Shown here piece after piece: positions 1 through 6,615 of a stretch of 6,616 bases of DNA. The DNA comes from Clostridiales bacterium. GTDB taxonomy: Bacteria > Bacillota > Clostridia > Oscillospirales > Oscillospiraceae. Position 1 is the stretch's first letter. The number at the start of each line of letters is the position of its first letter. The notes under the pieces are model-generated. The model saw only the letters and a program-made list of their open reading frames with translations. It did not search any database and was not told where the DNA came from. Location: assembly GCA_017577345.1 (NCBI GenBank), contig PITX01000076.1, forward strand, positions 1 through 6,616. The letters are read 5' to 3'. Position numbers and translations under genes: made by a program.

Positions 1-831
1 GTATGGATAGGTCAGTGCAAGGCGGATCGGGATTCTCATATCCGGCACGCCAAGCTGCGCCAATACGGCACCGTCGCGGTATTCCACAAGGGAATGGACA
101 ATACTCTGCCGATGAATGACGACATCCACCTGTGACAGCGGCAGATCATACAGGCGCATTGCCTCGATGACCTCCAGTCCCTTATTCATCAGTGTAGCAC
201 AGTCAATGGTGATTTTATTCCCCATTTTCCAGTTTGGATGCTTCAGCGCATCGGATTTCGTGACATGCTGAAGCTCCTCCGGCGATTTTCCGAAGAAAGG
301 TCCTCCGGAGCAGGTCAGGATCAGCCTGCGGATCTCGCTTCTGTCCCTGCTCCCCATCAGGCACTGGAATATTGCGGAATGCTCCGAATCGACGGGGATG
401 ATCTCCGCGCCGTATTCCCGTGCCTGTGCCATAACCAGCTCACCGGCACAGACCAGCGTTTCCTTGTTGGCAAGGGCAATGCGCTTCTTTTTGCGGATTG
501 CCGCAAGTGTCGGGCGCAAGCCGACCATGCCGACCACCGCCGTCACAACCGTATCCGCACTTTCCAGCTCCGCCGCCGCAATCAATCCGTCCATGCCGGA
601 GAGGATTCGGATGTTCTCCCCTGCCAGCACATCGCGCAGACTGTTCGCCGCTTCTTCCGTTGCCATGACTGCCAGCTCCGGATGAAACTTTTTGCACTGC
701 TGCGCCATAAGGGCAACATTCGTACCTGCCGTAAGGGCAGCCACGCGCACCTCCGGCATATTCTCCACGATCTCCAGCGTCTGTCTGCCGATGGAGCCGG
801 TAGAGCCTAAAACAGATAGATTTTTCGTCAT
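1..831 (-). CDS. dxr: 1-deoxy-D-xylulose 5-phosphate reductoisomerase, C-terminus cut by the window edge
   Basis: Cytosolic enzyme that rearranges and reduces DXP to 2-C-methyl-D-erythritol 4-phosphate with NADPH, the committed step of the MEP isoprenoid pathway. The 277 visible codons run open to base 1; family members are about 380-400 residues, so roughly 100 C-terminal residues lie outside. Visible motifs: N-terminal dinucleotide-binding GSTGSIG (residues 9-15), ANKETLV (121-127), metal-binding VDSEHSA with D148 and E150, SGGPF (175-179), HPNWKMG (198-204), LMNKGLE (214-220) and LGVPDMR near the cut end. Residue 211 is Cys where E. coli Dxr has Ser222, a phosphate contact. The ATG at 831 lies one base after the cdsA stop. 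No good Shine-Dalgarno is visible before it, so translation probably depends on coupling to cdsA. Last visible gene of the pyrH operon. Identification is secure. Confidence 0.97.
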   Translation of the reverse strand, partial: MTKNLSVLGSTGSIGRQTLEIVENMPEVRVAALTAGTNVALMAQQCKKFHPELAVMATEEAANSLRDVLAGENIRILSGMDGLIAAAELESADTVVTAVVGMVGLRPTLAAIRKKKRIALANKETLVCAGELVMAQAREYGAEIIPVDSEHSAIFQCLMGSRDRSEIRRLILTCSGGPFFGKSPEELQHVTKSDALKHPNWKMGNKITIDCATLMNKGLEVIEAMRLYDLPLSQVDVVIHRQSIVHSLVEYRDGAVLAQLGVPDMRIPIRLALTYPY

Positions 832-832
832 A

Positions 833-1675
833 TCACTTCACCGCAAAGGGAATCAGTATAATCAAAATTTCCGCGATCGGTGCGCAGATCATCGTGCTGT
901 CAAAGCGATCCAGGATACCGCCGTGACCGGGAATGAGATTGCCGTAGTCCTTGATGCCGACCTGGCGTTTAACGACAGACAGAGTCAGATCGCCCAGCAT
1001 GGAGCCGAAGGCGCCGACAAAACCATAGATGACGGCATAGAGATAATTGACCTGCGTAAAGCCGAAGAAGCGCGAAAGCAGGAAAGCATACAGTGCCATA
1101 CCAAGCATGTTGGTAATGACGCCGCCGATCGCACCCTCGACGGTTTTCTTCGGGCTGACGACGGGCGCAAGCTTATGCTTGCCGCAGGCTCTGCCGACAA
1201 AATAGGCACCGCTGTCTGCGACCATGGAGATAATAAATGCGACAAGGATATAGTAGATGCCGTTTTCCATACTGCGCAGACGCACGAGAGCACCGATCAA
1301 AAACGGATAGACGATGCCGCTGAACAGTGCCGCGCACAGAGCGGTGAATTTCAGCTCCGTATGCCCTGCAAGCAGCTCGCAGGACAGTGCGGAGGCAAAA
1401 ACGAACAGTCCGATCAGCGCACTGACCCAGAGGCTCTGCTCACTGACGATCGCACAGGCCCGCAGCCATGACCACATCACGACCGCCGCCGACATCAGTG
1501 CGGTATAGACGACGATGCGCTTGTGCTTCAAAAGTCCGGTGCGCCAGAGCATTTCGTACGCACCGATCATGCACGCAAGCGCAAACAGAACTGCCGTGCC
1601 GATCGGCGGCAAAAGCAGAACGATCGCCAGAAGCAGCGGAAGTCCGACTGCCGCTGCAAGAATTCTCACAAGCAT
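833..1675 (-). CDS. cdsA: phosphatidate cytidylyltransferase (CDP-diglyceride synthase)
   Basis: Integral membrane enzyme that makes CDP-diacylglycerol from phosphatidic acid and CTP, the branch point to bacterial phospholipids. The 280-residue product is of usual family length and is mostly hydrophobic, with several membrane segments (for example about 5-45, 54-72, 84-103, 112-131, 138-161, 182-201, 210-230 and 262-278). The CDS family signature occupies residues 233-259 and is complete: S233, K236-R237, K242-D243, H251-G-G and D256-R257-F-D259. Two more conserved blocks are DSGAYFVGR (154-162) and SPKKTVEG (174-181). The ATG shares one base with the uppS stop (TAATG), and a strong GGAGGT site sits in the end of uppS at 1684-1689, 8 nt upstream. 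The downstream gene dxr starts after a single spacer base. This is the operon's phospholipid gene, in its usual place between uppS and dxr. Confidence 0.97.
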   Translation of the reverse strand: MLVRILAAAVGLPLLLAIVLLLPPIGTAVLFALACMIGAYEMLWRTGLLKHKRIVVYTALMSAAVVMWSWLRACAIVSEQSLWVSALIGLFVFASALSCELLAGHTELKFTALCAALFSGIVYPFLIGALVRLRSMENGIYYILVAFIISMVADSGAYFVGRACGKHKLAPVVSPKKTVEGAIGGVITNMLGMALYAFLLSRFFGFTQVNYLYAVIYGFVGAFGSMLGDLTLSVVKRQVGIKDYGNLIPGHGGILDRFDSTMICAPIAEILIILIPFAVK

Positions 1676-2412
1676 TACTTTGCACCTCCAAAGCGGCGGT
1701 TGCGTCCGTTATAGGAGGCAATCGCTTTCTCCAATTCCTTCGGGCCGAAATCCGGCCACAGGACATCGGTAAAATAGTATTCTGCGTAGGCACTCTGCCA
1801 TAACAGGAAATTCGATGTCCGAAGCTCACCGCCCGGACGGATGACCAGCTCCGGATCGGGAACGCCGGCGGAATACATGAGGTCGGAGAAGACCTCCTCG
1901 GTCAGTGCCTCCGGCGTGCATTTGCCGTCTGCGCAGTCACGCGCAAACTGCTGTGCCGCGCGGATGATCTCGGCTCTGCCGCCGTAGTTCAGGCAGAAAT
2001 TCACCTGCACGCCGCTGTATTTCTTCGACTCCTCTGCCGCAATACGGGCTTCCTCCTGCAGCTGCGGAGAAAGACGGCTCAGATCGCCGAAAAAGCAGAA
2101 GCGGACTTGGTTTTTGTCCATGTCGCGGATCAGCTCGCGCAAATACTTTTCCAGCAGCTCCATGATCGCGTTGACCTCCTCCTCGGAACGCTTCCAGTTC
2201 TCGGTGGAGAAGGTATAGACGGACAGATATTTCAAGCCGATGGATTTGGCGTAGTTTGCGATCGTACGGAATGTTTCAGCACCGACCTTATGTCCCGCGG
2301 TACGCGGCAGACCGCGTTTTTTCGCCCACCTGCCGTTGCCGTCCATGACGATCGCGATATGCGTCGGCACAGGGCGGTCGGCAGTCATAGTTTTCTTCTT
2401 AAAAAGGCCCAT
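1675..2412 (-). CDS. uppS: isoprenyl transferase (undecaprenyl diphosphate synthase)
   Basis: Cis-prenyltransferase that adds isopentenyl diphosphate units to farnesyl diphosphate, giving the C55 carrier lipid for peptidoglycan and other surface polymers. It acts at the cytosolic face of the membrane. The 245-residue product has usual length. It shows MDGNGRW with catalytic D24 (residues 23-29), H41, FSTENW (68-73), LNYGGR (141-146), and a C-terminal substrate-binding block at 192-206 with R192, R198 and S200, followed by EYYFTDVLWPDF. Residue 193 is Pro where E. coli has Thr (IRPGGE against IRTGGE), probably a lineage variant. The ATG at 2412 has a CGGGAGGC ribosome binding site 5 nt away. 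A 79-nt gap with a hairpin separates it from frr upstream, and its stop overlaps the cdsA start by one base. A chain length other than C55 cannot be excluded from sequence alone. Confidence 0.97.
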   Translation of the reverse strand: MGLFKKKTMTADRPVPTHIAIVMDGNGRWAKKRGLPRTAGHKVGAETFRTIANYAKSIGLKYLSVYTFSTENWKRSEEEVNAIMELLEKYLRELIRDMDKNQVRFCFFGDLSRLSPQLQEEARIAAEESKKYSGVQVNFCLNYGGRAEIIRAAQQFARDCADGKCTPEALTEEVFSDLMYSAGVPDPELVIRPGGELRTSNFLLWQSAYAEYYFTDVLWPDFGPKELEKAIASYNGRNRRFGGAK

Positions 2413-2446
2413 AAAAGCCTCCCGTAGTTTTCAGAATATCACAAAG

Positions 2447-2485
2447 CAGCAGGCAGCCATCTGCGGGCGGCTGCCTGCTGTTTTT
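2447..2485. terminator. strong hairpin in the frr-uppS gap, terminator or attenuator
   Basis: A perfect 12-bp stem joins CAGCAGGCAGCC (2447-2458) and GGCTGCCTGCTG (2469-2480) around a 10-nt loop. In the direction of the operon (minus strand) the stem is followed by CTTTGTGAT, a poor U-tract, so partial termination or an RNA-stability role is more likely than full termination. In the plus direction it is followed by five Ts (2481-2485), a better terminator against antisense transcription. No convincing promoter for uppS is visible in the gap. Confidence 0.65.
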
Positions 2486-2491
2486 GTCGAT

Positions 2492-3046
2492 TTACAGTTC
2501 CATGAGCTCCTTTTCCTTGACCGCGCAGGCTTCATCGACCTTCTTGATATACTTATCAGTCAGATCCTGCAAATCCTTTTCTGCGTTCTTCTGATCATCC
2601 TCGGTGATCTCGGAATCCTTCTTGAGCTTCTTGATATAATCCATCGCATCGCGCCGGATATTGCGGACAGCGACCTTGGCATCCTCGCCGTACTTTTTGA
2701 CCTGCTTGACCAGCTCACGGCGGCGTTCCTCGGTCAGCTGCGGAAATACCAAACGGATTACTCTGCCGTCATTCTGCGGGTTGATGCCCAGATCGGAAAC
2801 CTGAATCGCCTTCTCGATCGGCTTGAGCAGACTGCCGTCCCACGGCTGAATGACCAGTGTTCTGGCATCCGGAGAGGAAATGGTGCCGACCTGTCCGATC
2901 GGTGTATCAACGCCGTAATATTCGACCGTAATACGATCCAGAACACGCGCATTGGCTCTGCCCGCACGGATGGCACCGAAGTCATCCTGCAGAATCTCGA
3001 GCGTCTTGTCCATCTTCCGGCTGAATTCCTTGAAATCTACTGACAT
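2492..3046 (-). CDS. frr: ribosome recycling factor
   Basis: Cytosolic tRNA-shaped protein that, with EF-G and GTP, splits the post-termination ribosome so that subunits can be reused. The 184-residue product is one residue off the usual 185. Visible family features are the N-terminal helix with IRAGRA (26-31), the small second domain around 32-103 including VEYYG and TLVIQPWD, and the basic helix with NIRRDA (129-134), where R132 corresponds to the functionally important arginine of the E. coli factor. The C-terminal region is a charged, Lys/Glu-rich helix as expected. The start is fixed by a very strong AAGGAGG site at 3056-3062 inside the end of pyrH, 9 nt before the ATG; one base separates the pyrH stop from this start. 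The pyrH-frr pair is among the most conserved bacterial gene pairs. Confidence 0.98.
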   Translation of the reverse strand: MSVDFKEFSRKMDKTLEILQDDFGAIRAGRANARVLDRITVEYYGVDTPIGQVGTISSPDARTLVIQPWDGSLLKPIEKAIQVSDLGINPQNDGRVIRLVFPQLTEERRRELVKQVKKYGEDAKVAVRNIRRDAMDYIKKLKKDSEITEDDQKNAEKDLQDLTDKYIKKVDEACAVKEKELMEL

Positions 3047-3047
3047 G

Positions 3048-3770
3048 TTATTTGTCCTCCTTCACAACTGTACCGATTTTTTCGCCCATCACGACGCGCA
3101 GGATGTTTTCCGGATCCTTGAGCGCGAACAGGATGATGGGAATGTGGTTGTCCATGGAAAGTGATGTTGCGGTGCTGTCCATGACCATCAGGCGCCTTGC
3201 CAGCACCTCGTCATAGGTGATCTCGTCAAACTTGACGGCATCCGGATTCTTGACCGGGTCATCGGAATAGACACCGTCGACATTCTTGGCAAGCAGGATG
3301 GCATCGGCGTTGATCTCCGCAGCACGAAGCACTGCGCCGGTATCGGTGGAGAAGAACGGATTGCCGGTACCGCAGCCGAAAATCACGACGCGACCCTTTT
3401 CCAGATGGCGGATGGCTCTGCCGCGGATATAGGGCTCTGCAATGCGGGACATCTCGATCGCCGTCTGCACGCGCACCTCAACGCCGCGCTGCTCTAAGCA
3501 GTCTGCCAGTGCAAGGCAGTTGATGACCGTTGCCAGCATCCCCATATGGTCTGCACGGGTGCGCTCCATGCGGTCGCCGCCGTCCTTCAGACCGCGCCAG
3601 AAATTGCCGCCGCCGACCACGATGCCGACCTGCACACCTTCCTCAACACAGTGCTTGACGACATCACACACGCTGCCCATTACATCAAAATCAAGGCCTC
3701 TGTGGGCATCGCCCGCCAACGCTTCTCCGCTGATTTTCAGCAGAACGCGGCGATATTTTGGCTCGCTCAT
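3048..3770 (-). CDS. pyrH: UMP kinase (uridylate kinase)
   Basis: Cytosolic enzyme of the amino-acid kinase fold that phosphorylates UMP to UDP with ATP, feeding all pyrimidine nucleotides and UDP-sugars for the cell wall. The family is typically hexameric and controlled by GTP and UTP. The 240-residue length is typical. Motifs: LKISGEAL (11-18), glycine loop GGGNFWRG (53-60), ADHMGMLAT (73-81), [10 protein letters not shown] (134-143), and the nucleotide-binding DGVYSDDP (165-172), followed by MDSTA (197-201). The ATG at 3770 has an AAAGGAG ribosome binding site around 3780-3786, about 9 nt upstream. It is the first gene of the operon here. In many bacteria rpsB and tsf precede pyrH, but here a divergent glnS lies upstream and pyrH appears to have its own promoter. 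Confidence 0.98.
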   Translation of the reverse strand: MSEPKYRRVLLKISGEALAGDAHRGLDFDVMGSVCDVVKHCVEEGVQVGIVVGGGNFWRGLKDGGDRMERTRADHMGMLATVINCLALADCLEQRGVEVRVQTAIEMSRIAEPYIRGRAIRHLEKGRVVIFGCGTGNPFFSTDTGAVLRAAEINADAILLAKNVDGVYSDDPVKNPDAVKFDEITYDEVLARRLMVMDSTATSLSMDNHIPIILFALKDPENILRVVMGEKIGTVVKEDK

Positions 3771-3806
3771 GGGAAACCACTCCTTTGTATGGATTTGTCT
3801 TCTCCT

Positions 3807-3835
3807 ATTCTATAATAATTCGCGTGAATTGGCAA
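3807..3835 (-). promoter_or_regulatory. predicted sigma-A type promoter of the pyrH operon
   Basis: Read on the minus strand, TTGCCA (3830-3835) and TAGAAT (3807-3812) are separated by exactly 17 bp; each matches the consensus at five of six positions. Transcription would begin near 3800, leaving a leader of about 30 nt that includes the pyrH ribosome binding site. The DNA just upstream of the -35 is rich in A/T runs, which could help polymerase binding. The call rests on consensus match and position only. Confidence 0.7.
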
Positions 3836-3837
3836 CC

Positions 3838-3893
3838 AAAATTTCTGTTTTCAAAAATGTTTTCCACCTGCGCGGAAAATTTCGGCAAAATGT
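3838..3893. repeat. imperfect direct repeat between the divergent promoters
   Basis: AAAATTTC occurs at 3838-3845 and again at 3876-3883. Each copy is followed by an AAAATGT block (3854-3860 and 3887-3893), with 8 and 3 bases between the two blocks. The repeat lies between the -35 boxes of the pyrH and glnS promoters. In A/T-rich promoter DNA such repeats can arise by chance; a shared regulator site or UP-like element is possible. Confidence 0.3.
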
Positions 3894-3905
3894 ACGGAAT
3901 GACCG

Positions 3906-3934
3906 TTGCAGATTTGGGAAATCTGTTATATAAT
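3906..3934 (+). promoter_or_regulatory. predicted promoter of glnS
   Basis: A perfect TATAAT at 3929-3934 lies 17 bp after TTGCAG (3906-3911), a weak -35 that matches only the first three consensus bases. Transcription would start near 3941, about 27 nt before the chosen ATG. The leader is too short for a T-box, the usual control element of synthetase genes in Firmicutes. A 17-bp dyad fills most of the spacer. Confidence 0.6.
3909..3925. repeat. perfect 7-bp inverted repeat in the glnS promoter spacer
   Basis: The arms CAGATTT (3909-3915) and AAATCTG (3919-3925) are perfectly complementary around a GGG centre. The element overlaps the end of the -35 hexamer and ends 3 bp before the TATAAT box, a position typical of repressor operators. 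The arms are short, so chance is possible, and no regulator can be named. Confidence 0.45.
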
Positions 3935-3967
3935 AATGGGCGAAATTTATCCGAGAGGATGGGGAAA

Positions 3968-5689
3968 ATGGAAGAAGAACGCAAAACTCCCGAAGTAAAG
4001 AACTTTATTGAGGCCTTTGTAGAGGAAGATATCGCGCAGGGCGGTCAGTTTGAAGGGATGCAGGTGCATACCCGTTTCCCGCCGGAGCCGAACGGCTATC
4101 TGCACATCGGTCACTGCAAGGCTCTGTGCATCGACTTCGGCACTGCGGAGAAGTTCGGCGGCATCACGAACCTGCGTATGGATGACACCAACCCCGCCAA
4201 GGAGGATACCGAATATGTCGAGGCGATCCAGGATGATATTCATTGGCTCGGCTTTGACTGGGGTGACCGTTTCTTCTACGGCTCGGACTATTTTGAAAAA
4301 GACTATGAATATGCCGTGGAGCTGATCAGGAAAGGCCTTGCCTATGTCTGCGACCTGACGCCGGAGCAGTTCAAGGAATACCGCGGCGACATCGGCAAGC
4401 CCGCCGTCTCTCCCTACCGTGACCGCTCTGTCGAGGAAAATCTTGACCTGTTCGAGCGGATGAAGAACGGCGAATTTGCCGAGGGCACCAAGACCCTCCG
4501 CGCCAAGATCGACCTTGCCAGCGGCAACTTCAACATGCGCGATCCGGTCATCTACCGCATCCGCTATATCAACCACCATCGTCAGGGCACCAAATGGTGC
4601 ATTTTCCCGATGTACGACTTCGCACATCCCATTCAGGACGCGCTGGAGGGCATCACGCACAGTCTCTGCTCTTTGGAATATGAGGAGCACCGCCCGCTGT
4701 ATGACTGGGTCGTGAAGAATGTCTCTATTCCCTACCACAAACCCCGTCAGATCGAGTTTGCCCGTCTCGGCATCGACCACACCGTCATGTCCAAGCGCAA
4801 GCTCCGCCTGCTGGTGGAGACCGGACGCGTCTCCGGCTGGGACGATCCCAGAATGCCGACTCTGTGCGGTCTGCGCCGACGCGGCTATACCTCCCGCGCT
4901 ATCCGCGATTTCTGCGAGCGCATCGGCGTTGCGAAGGTCACCTCCACGATCGAATACGGCTTTTTGGAGCACTGCCTGCGCGAGGATCTGAATGAGACGG
5001 CAGAGCGCACCATGGCTGTTCTGCATCCGGTCAAGCTGATCATCACGAACTATCCCGAGGGTCAGTCTGAGACCTTTGAGGTCGAGAACAACCCCGTCCA
5101 CCCGGAACAGGGCACCCATACGATCACCTTCAGCCGCGAAGTGTGGATTGAGGACGATGATTTCCTTGAGACACCGATTCCGAAGTACAAACGGATGTAC
5201 CCGGGTAATGAGGTCCGTCTGAAGGGTGCCTATCTTGTCACCGCAACAGGCTGCAAAAAAGATGAAAACGGAAAAGTCATTGAGGTTTATGCAGAATATG
5301 ATCCTGAAAGCCGCGGCGGCAATCCTGCCGACGGCAGAAAGGTCAAGGGCGCAACGATCCACTGGGTCGATGCCGCGACCGCCGTGGACGCAGAGGTCCG
5401 TCTGTATGACAACCTGTTTTCCGACCCGCAGCCGGACGGTCCGGACAAGAATTTCCTGGACTGCATGAATCCCGAATCCCTGACCGTTCTGCAGGGCTGC
5501 AAGATCGAAGCGGCTCTGATCGAAGATGCAAAGAAGTTTGACACAGAGGGTGAAAAGCGCACGGCAAAGACCGCGCCGTGCTACCAGTTCATGCGCGTCG
5601 GTTACTTCTGCATGGACAATAAGGACTGCCGTGCAGATCATCCGGTCTTTAACCGCAGCGTCCTGCTGAAAGACAGTTTTAGACCTTAA
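3968..5689 (+). CDS. glnS: glutamine--tRNA ligase (glutaminyl-tRNA synthetase)
   Basis: Class I aminoacyl-tRNA synthetase that charges tRNA-Gln with glutamine using ATP, in the cytosol. The 573-residue product is slightly longer than E. coli GlnRS (about 554) and resembles it from end to end. The Rossmann catalytic domain carries PPEPNGYLHIGH, with HIGH at 46-49, and the KMSKS-equivalent VMSKR at 273-277. Next come WDDPRMPT and GLRRRGYT, then the two beta-barrel anticodon-binding domains ending in PVFNRSV. The PEPNGYLHIGH form and the barrel-type C-terminus distinguish it from bacterial GluRS. The frame is open upstream to an ATG at 3758, but that would run through the promoter region and into pyrH. 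ATG 3968 is preferred because GAGAGG (3953-3958) lies 9 nt away; in-frame ATG 3959 is too close to that site. It is divergent from pyrH and convergent with argF. Confidence 0.97.
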   Translation: MEEERKTPEVKNFIEAFVEEDIAQGGQFEGMQVHTRFPPEPNGYLHIGHCKALCIDFGTAEKFGGITNLRMDDTNPAKEDTEYVEAIQDDIHWLGFDWGDRFFYGSDYFEKDYEYAVELIRKGLAYVCDLTPEQFKEYRGDIGKPAVSPYRDRSVEENLDLFERMKNGEFAEGTKTLRAKIDLASGNFNMRDPVIYRIRYINHHRQGTKWCIFPMYDFAHPIQDALEGITHSLCSLEYEEHRPLYDWVVKNVSIPYHKPRQIEFARLGIDHTVMSKRKLRLLVETGRVSGWDDPRMPTLCGLRRRGYTSRAIRDFCERIGVAKVTSTIEYGFLEHCLREDLNETAERTMAVLHPVKLIITNYPEGQSETFEVENNPVHPEQGTHTITFSREVWIEDDDFLETPIPKYKRMYPGNEVRLKGAYLVTATGCKKDENGKVIEVYAEYDPESRGGNPADGRKVKGATIHWVDAATAVDAEVRLYDNLFSDPQPDGPDKNFLDCMNPESLTVLQGCKIEAALIEDAKKFDTEGEKRTAKTAPCYQFMRVGYFCMDNKDCRADHPVFNRSVLLKDSFRP

Positions 5690-5744
5690 AAAACAGGGTA
5701 CACTCCGTAAGAAAGCAAGGAGTGTACCCTGATTTATGTTTTTT
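5688..5744. terminator. bidirectional rho-independent terminator shared by glnS and argF
   Basis: A perfect 13-bp stem joins CAGGGTACACTCC (5694-5706) and GGAGTGTACCCTG (5719-5731) around a 12-nt loop. On the minus strand it is followed directly by six Ts (complement of 5688-5693), a good terminator for argF. On the plus strand it is followed by ATTTATG and then six Ts (5739-5744), a weaker fit for glnS. The A/T tracts overlap the glnS stop and the argF stop region. It lies between the two convergent genes, as expected for a shared terminator. Confidence 0.9.
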
Positions 5745-6615
5745 ACAGCGTTGCGGCAAGGACTGCCTTGATCGTGTGCATACGGTTTTCCGCCTCGTCA
5801 AAGACGATGGACTGCTTGCTCTCAAACACCTCGTCCGTGACCTCCAGCGCATCCAGACGGAATTTTTCACCGATCTGGCGACCGATGCCGGTGTTCAGGT
5901 CATGGAAGGCGGGCAGGCAGTGCATGAATACGGCATTTCCCCCTGCGTTTGCCATCAGCTTCGCGCTGACCTGATACGGCAGCATCTTATGGATGCGCTC
6001 CTCCCATGCTTCCATCGGTTCGCCCATGGATACCCAAACATCGGTATAGATGACATCCGCGCCGGCAGTTGCCTTCATCGGGTCAGTCTCAAAGGCGAGC
6101 GTTGCACCGGTCTGCTTTGCGATCTCCTCACAGCGGGCGATCAGCTCCGCGTTGGGGAAATAGCCGTCCGGACCGCAGGCGACAAAGTGCAGTCCGAGCT
6201 TGGCGCAGCCGATCATCAGAGAGTTTGCCATGTTATAGCGGCAGTCGCCCATAAAGACAAGCTTTCTGCCCTTCAGAGAGCCGAAATGCTCCCGGATGGT
6301 CAGCATATCCGCCAGAATCTGCGTTGGGTGGTATTCGTTCGTCAGACCGTTCCATACGGGAACGCCTGCGTACTTTGCCAGTTCCTCCACGATGCTCTGA
6401 CCGAAGCCGCGGTACTCGATGCCGTCAAACATGCGGCCGAGGACCCGCGCGGTATCGGCGATGCTTTCCTTGTTGCCGATCTGCGAGCTCTTCGGATCGA
6501 GGTAGACCGGGTGGATGCCGAGATCGGCGGCGGCGACCTCGAAGGAGCAGCGCGTGCGGGTGCTCGTCTTCTCGAAAATCAGCGCGATGTTTTTGCCTTC
6601 GCAGAGCCTGTGCGG
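5743..6615 (-). CDS. argF: ornithine carbamoyltransferase, N-terminus cut by the window edge
   Basis: Cytosolic enzyme that transfers the carbamoyl group of carbamoyl phosphate to ornithine, giving citrulline in arginine synthesis. The 290 visible codons stay open to the right edge. Family length is about 330, so some 40 N-terminal residues and the start lie outside. In fragment numbering, the carbamoyl-phosphate loop STRTR is at 18-22, followed by CSFEVAA. HPTQ is at 96-99, DVWVSMGE (ornithine-binding SMG loop) at 192-199, catalytic HCLPAFHD at 232-239, and the chain ends [18 protein letters not shown], the SMG loop and HCLP together separate it from aspartate carbamoyltransferase. The sequence is close to the E. 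coli ArgF/ArgI type. A catabolic role (arcB, arginine deiminase pathway) cannot be ruled out without the genes upstream. It converges on glnS and shares its terminator. Confidence 0.96.
   Translation of the reverse strand, partial: PHRLCEGKNIALIFEKTSTRTRCSFEVAAADLGIHPVYLDPKSSQIGNKESIADTARVLGRMFDGIEYRGFGQSIVEELAKYAGVPVWNGLTNEYHPTQILADMLTIREHFGSLKGRKLVFMGDCRYNMANSLMIGCAKLGLHFVACGPDGYFPNAELIARCEEIAKQTGATLAFETDPMKATAGADVIYTDVWVSMGEPMEAWEERIHKMLPYQVSAKLMANAGGNAVFMHCLPAFHDLNTGIGRQIGEKFRLDALEVTDEVFESKQSIVFDEAENRMHTIKAVLAATL

Noticed and set aside
2413..2491. A separate promoter for uppS in the frr-uppS gap
   Set aside because: TTGTGA and TATTCT occur on the minus strand but overlap each other and have no properly spaced partner.
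238..3043. Plus-strand open frames of 106 to 259 codons opposite dxr, cdsA, uppS and frr
   Set aside because: Those I checked (starting at 238, 692, 2107 and 2336) are codon-aligned with the real minus-strand genes, so rarity of TTA, CTA and TCA codons explains them. None shows a recognisable domain.
3758..3967. Longer N-terminus for GlnRS starting at ATG 3758
   Set aside because: The extension would overlap the start of pyrH and cross both predicted promoters. The extra residues show no similarity to GlnRS, and a ribosome binding site is present before 3968.
3935..3967. A T-box or other riboswitch upstream of glnS
   Set aside because: The predicted leader is only about 27 nt, and neither a specifier loop nor an antiterminator is visible.
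3947..5641. A 564-codon open frame on the minus strand, opposite nearly all of glnS
   Set aside because: It is codon-aligned with glnS, so its stops could arise only from sense codons TTA, CTA and TCA, which glnS does not use in this span. The translation resembles no family, and the sense strand is an unmistakable GlnRS. It is a by-product of codon choice.
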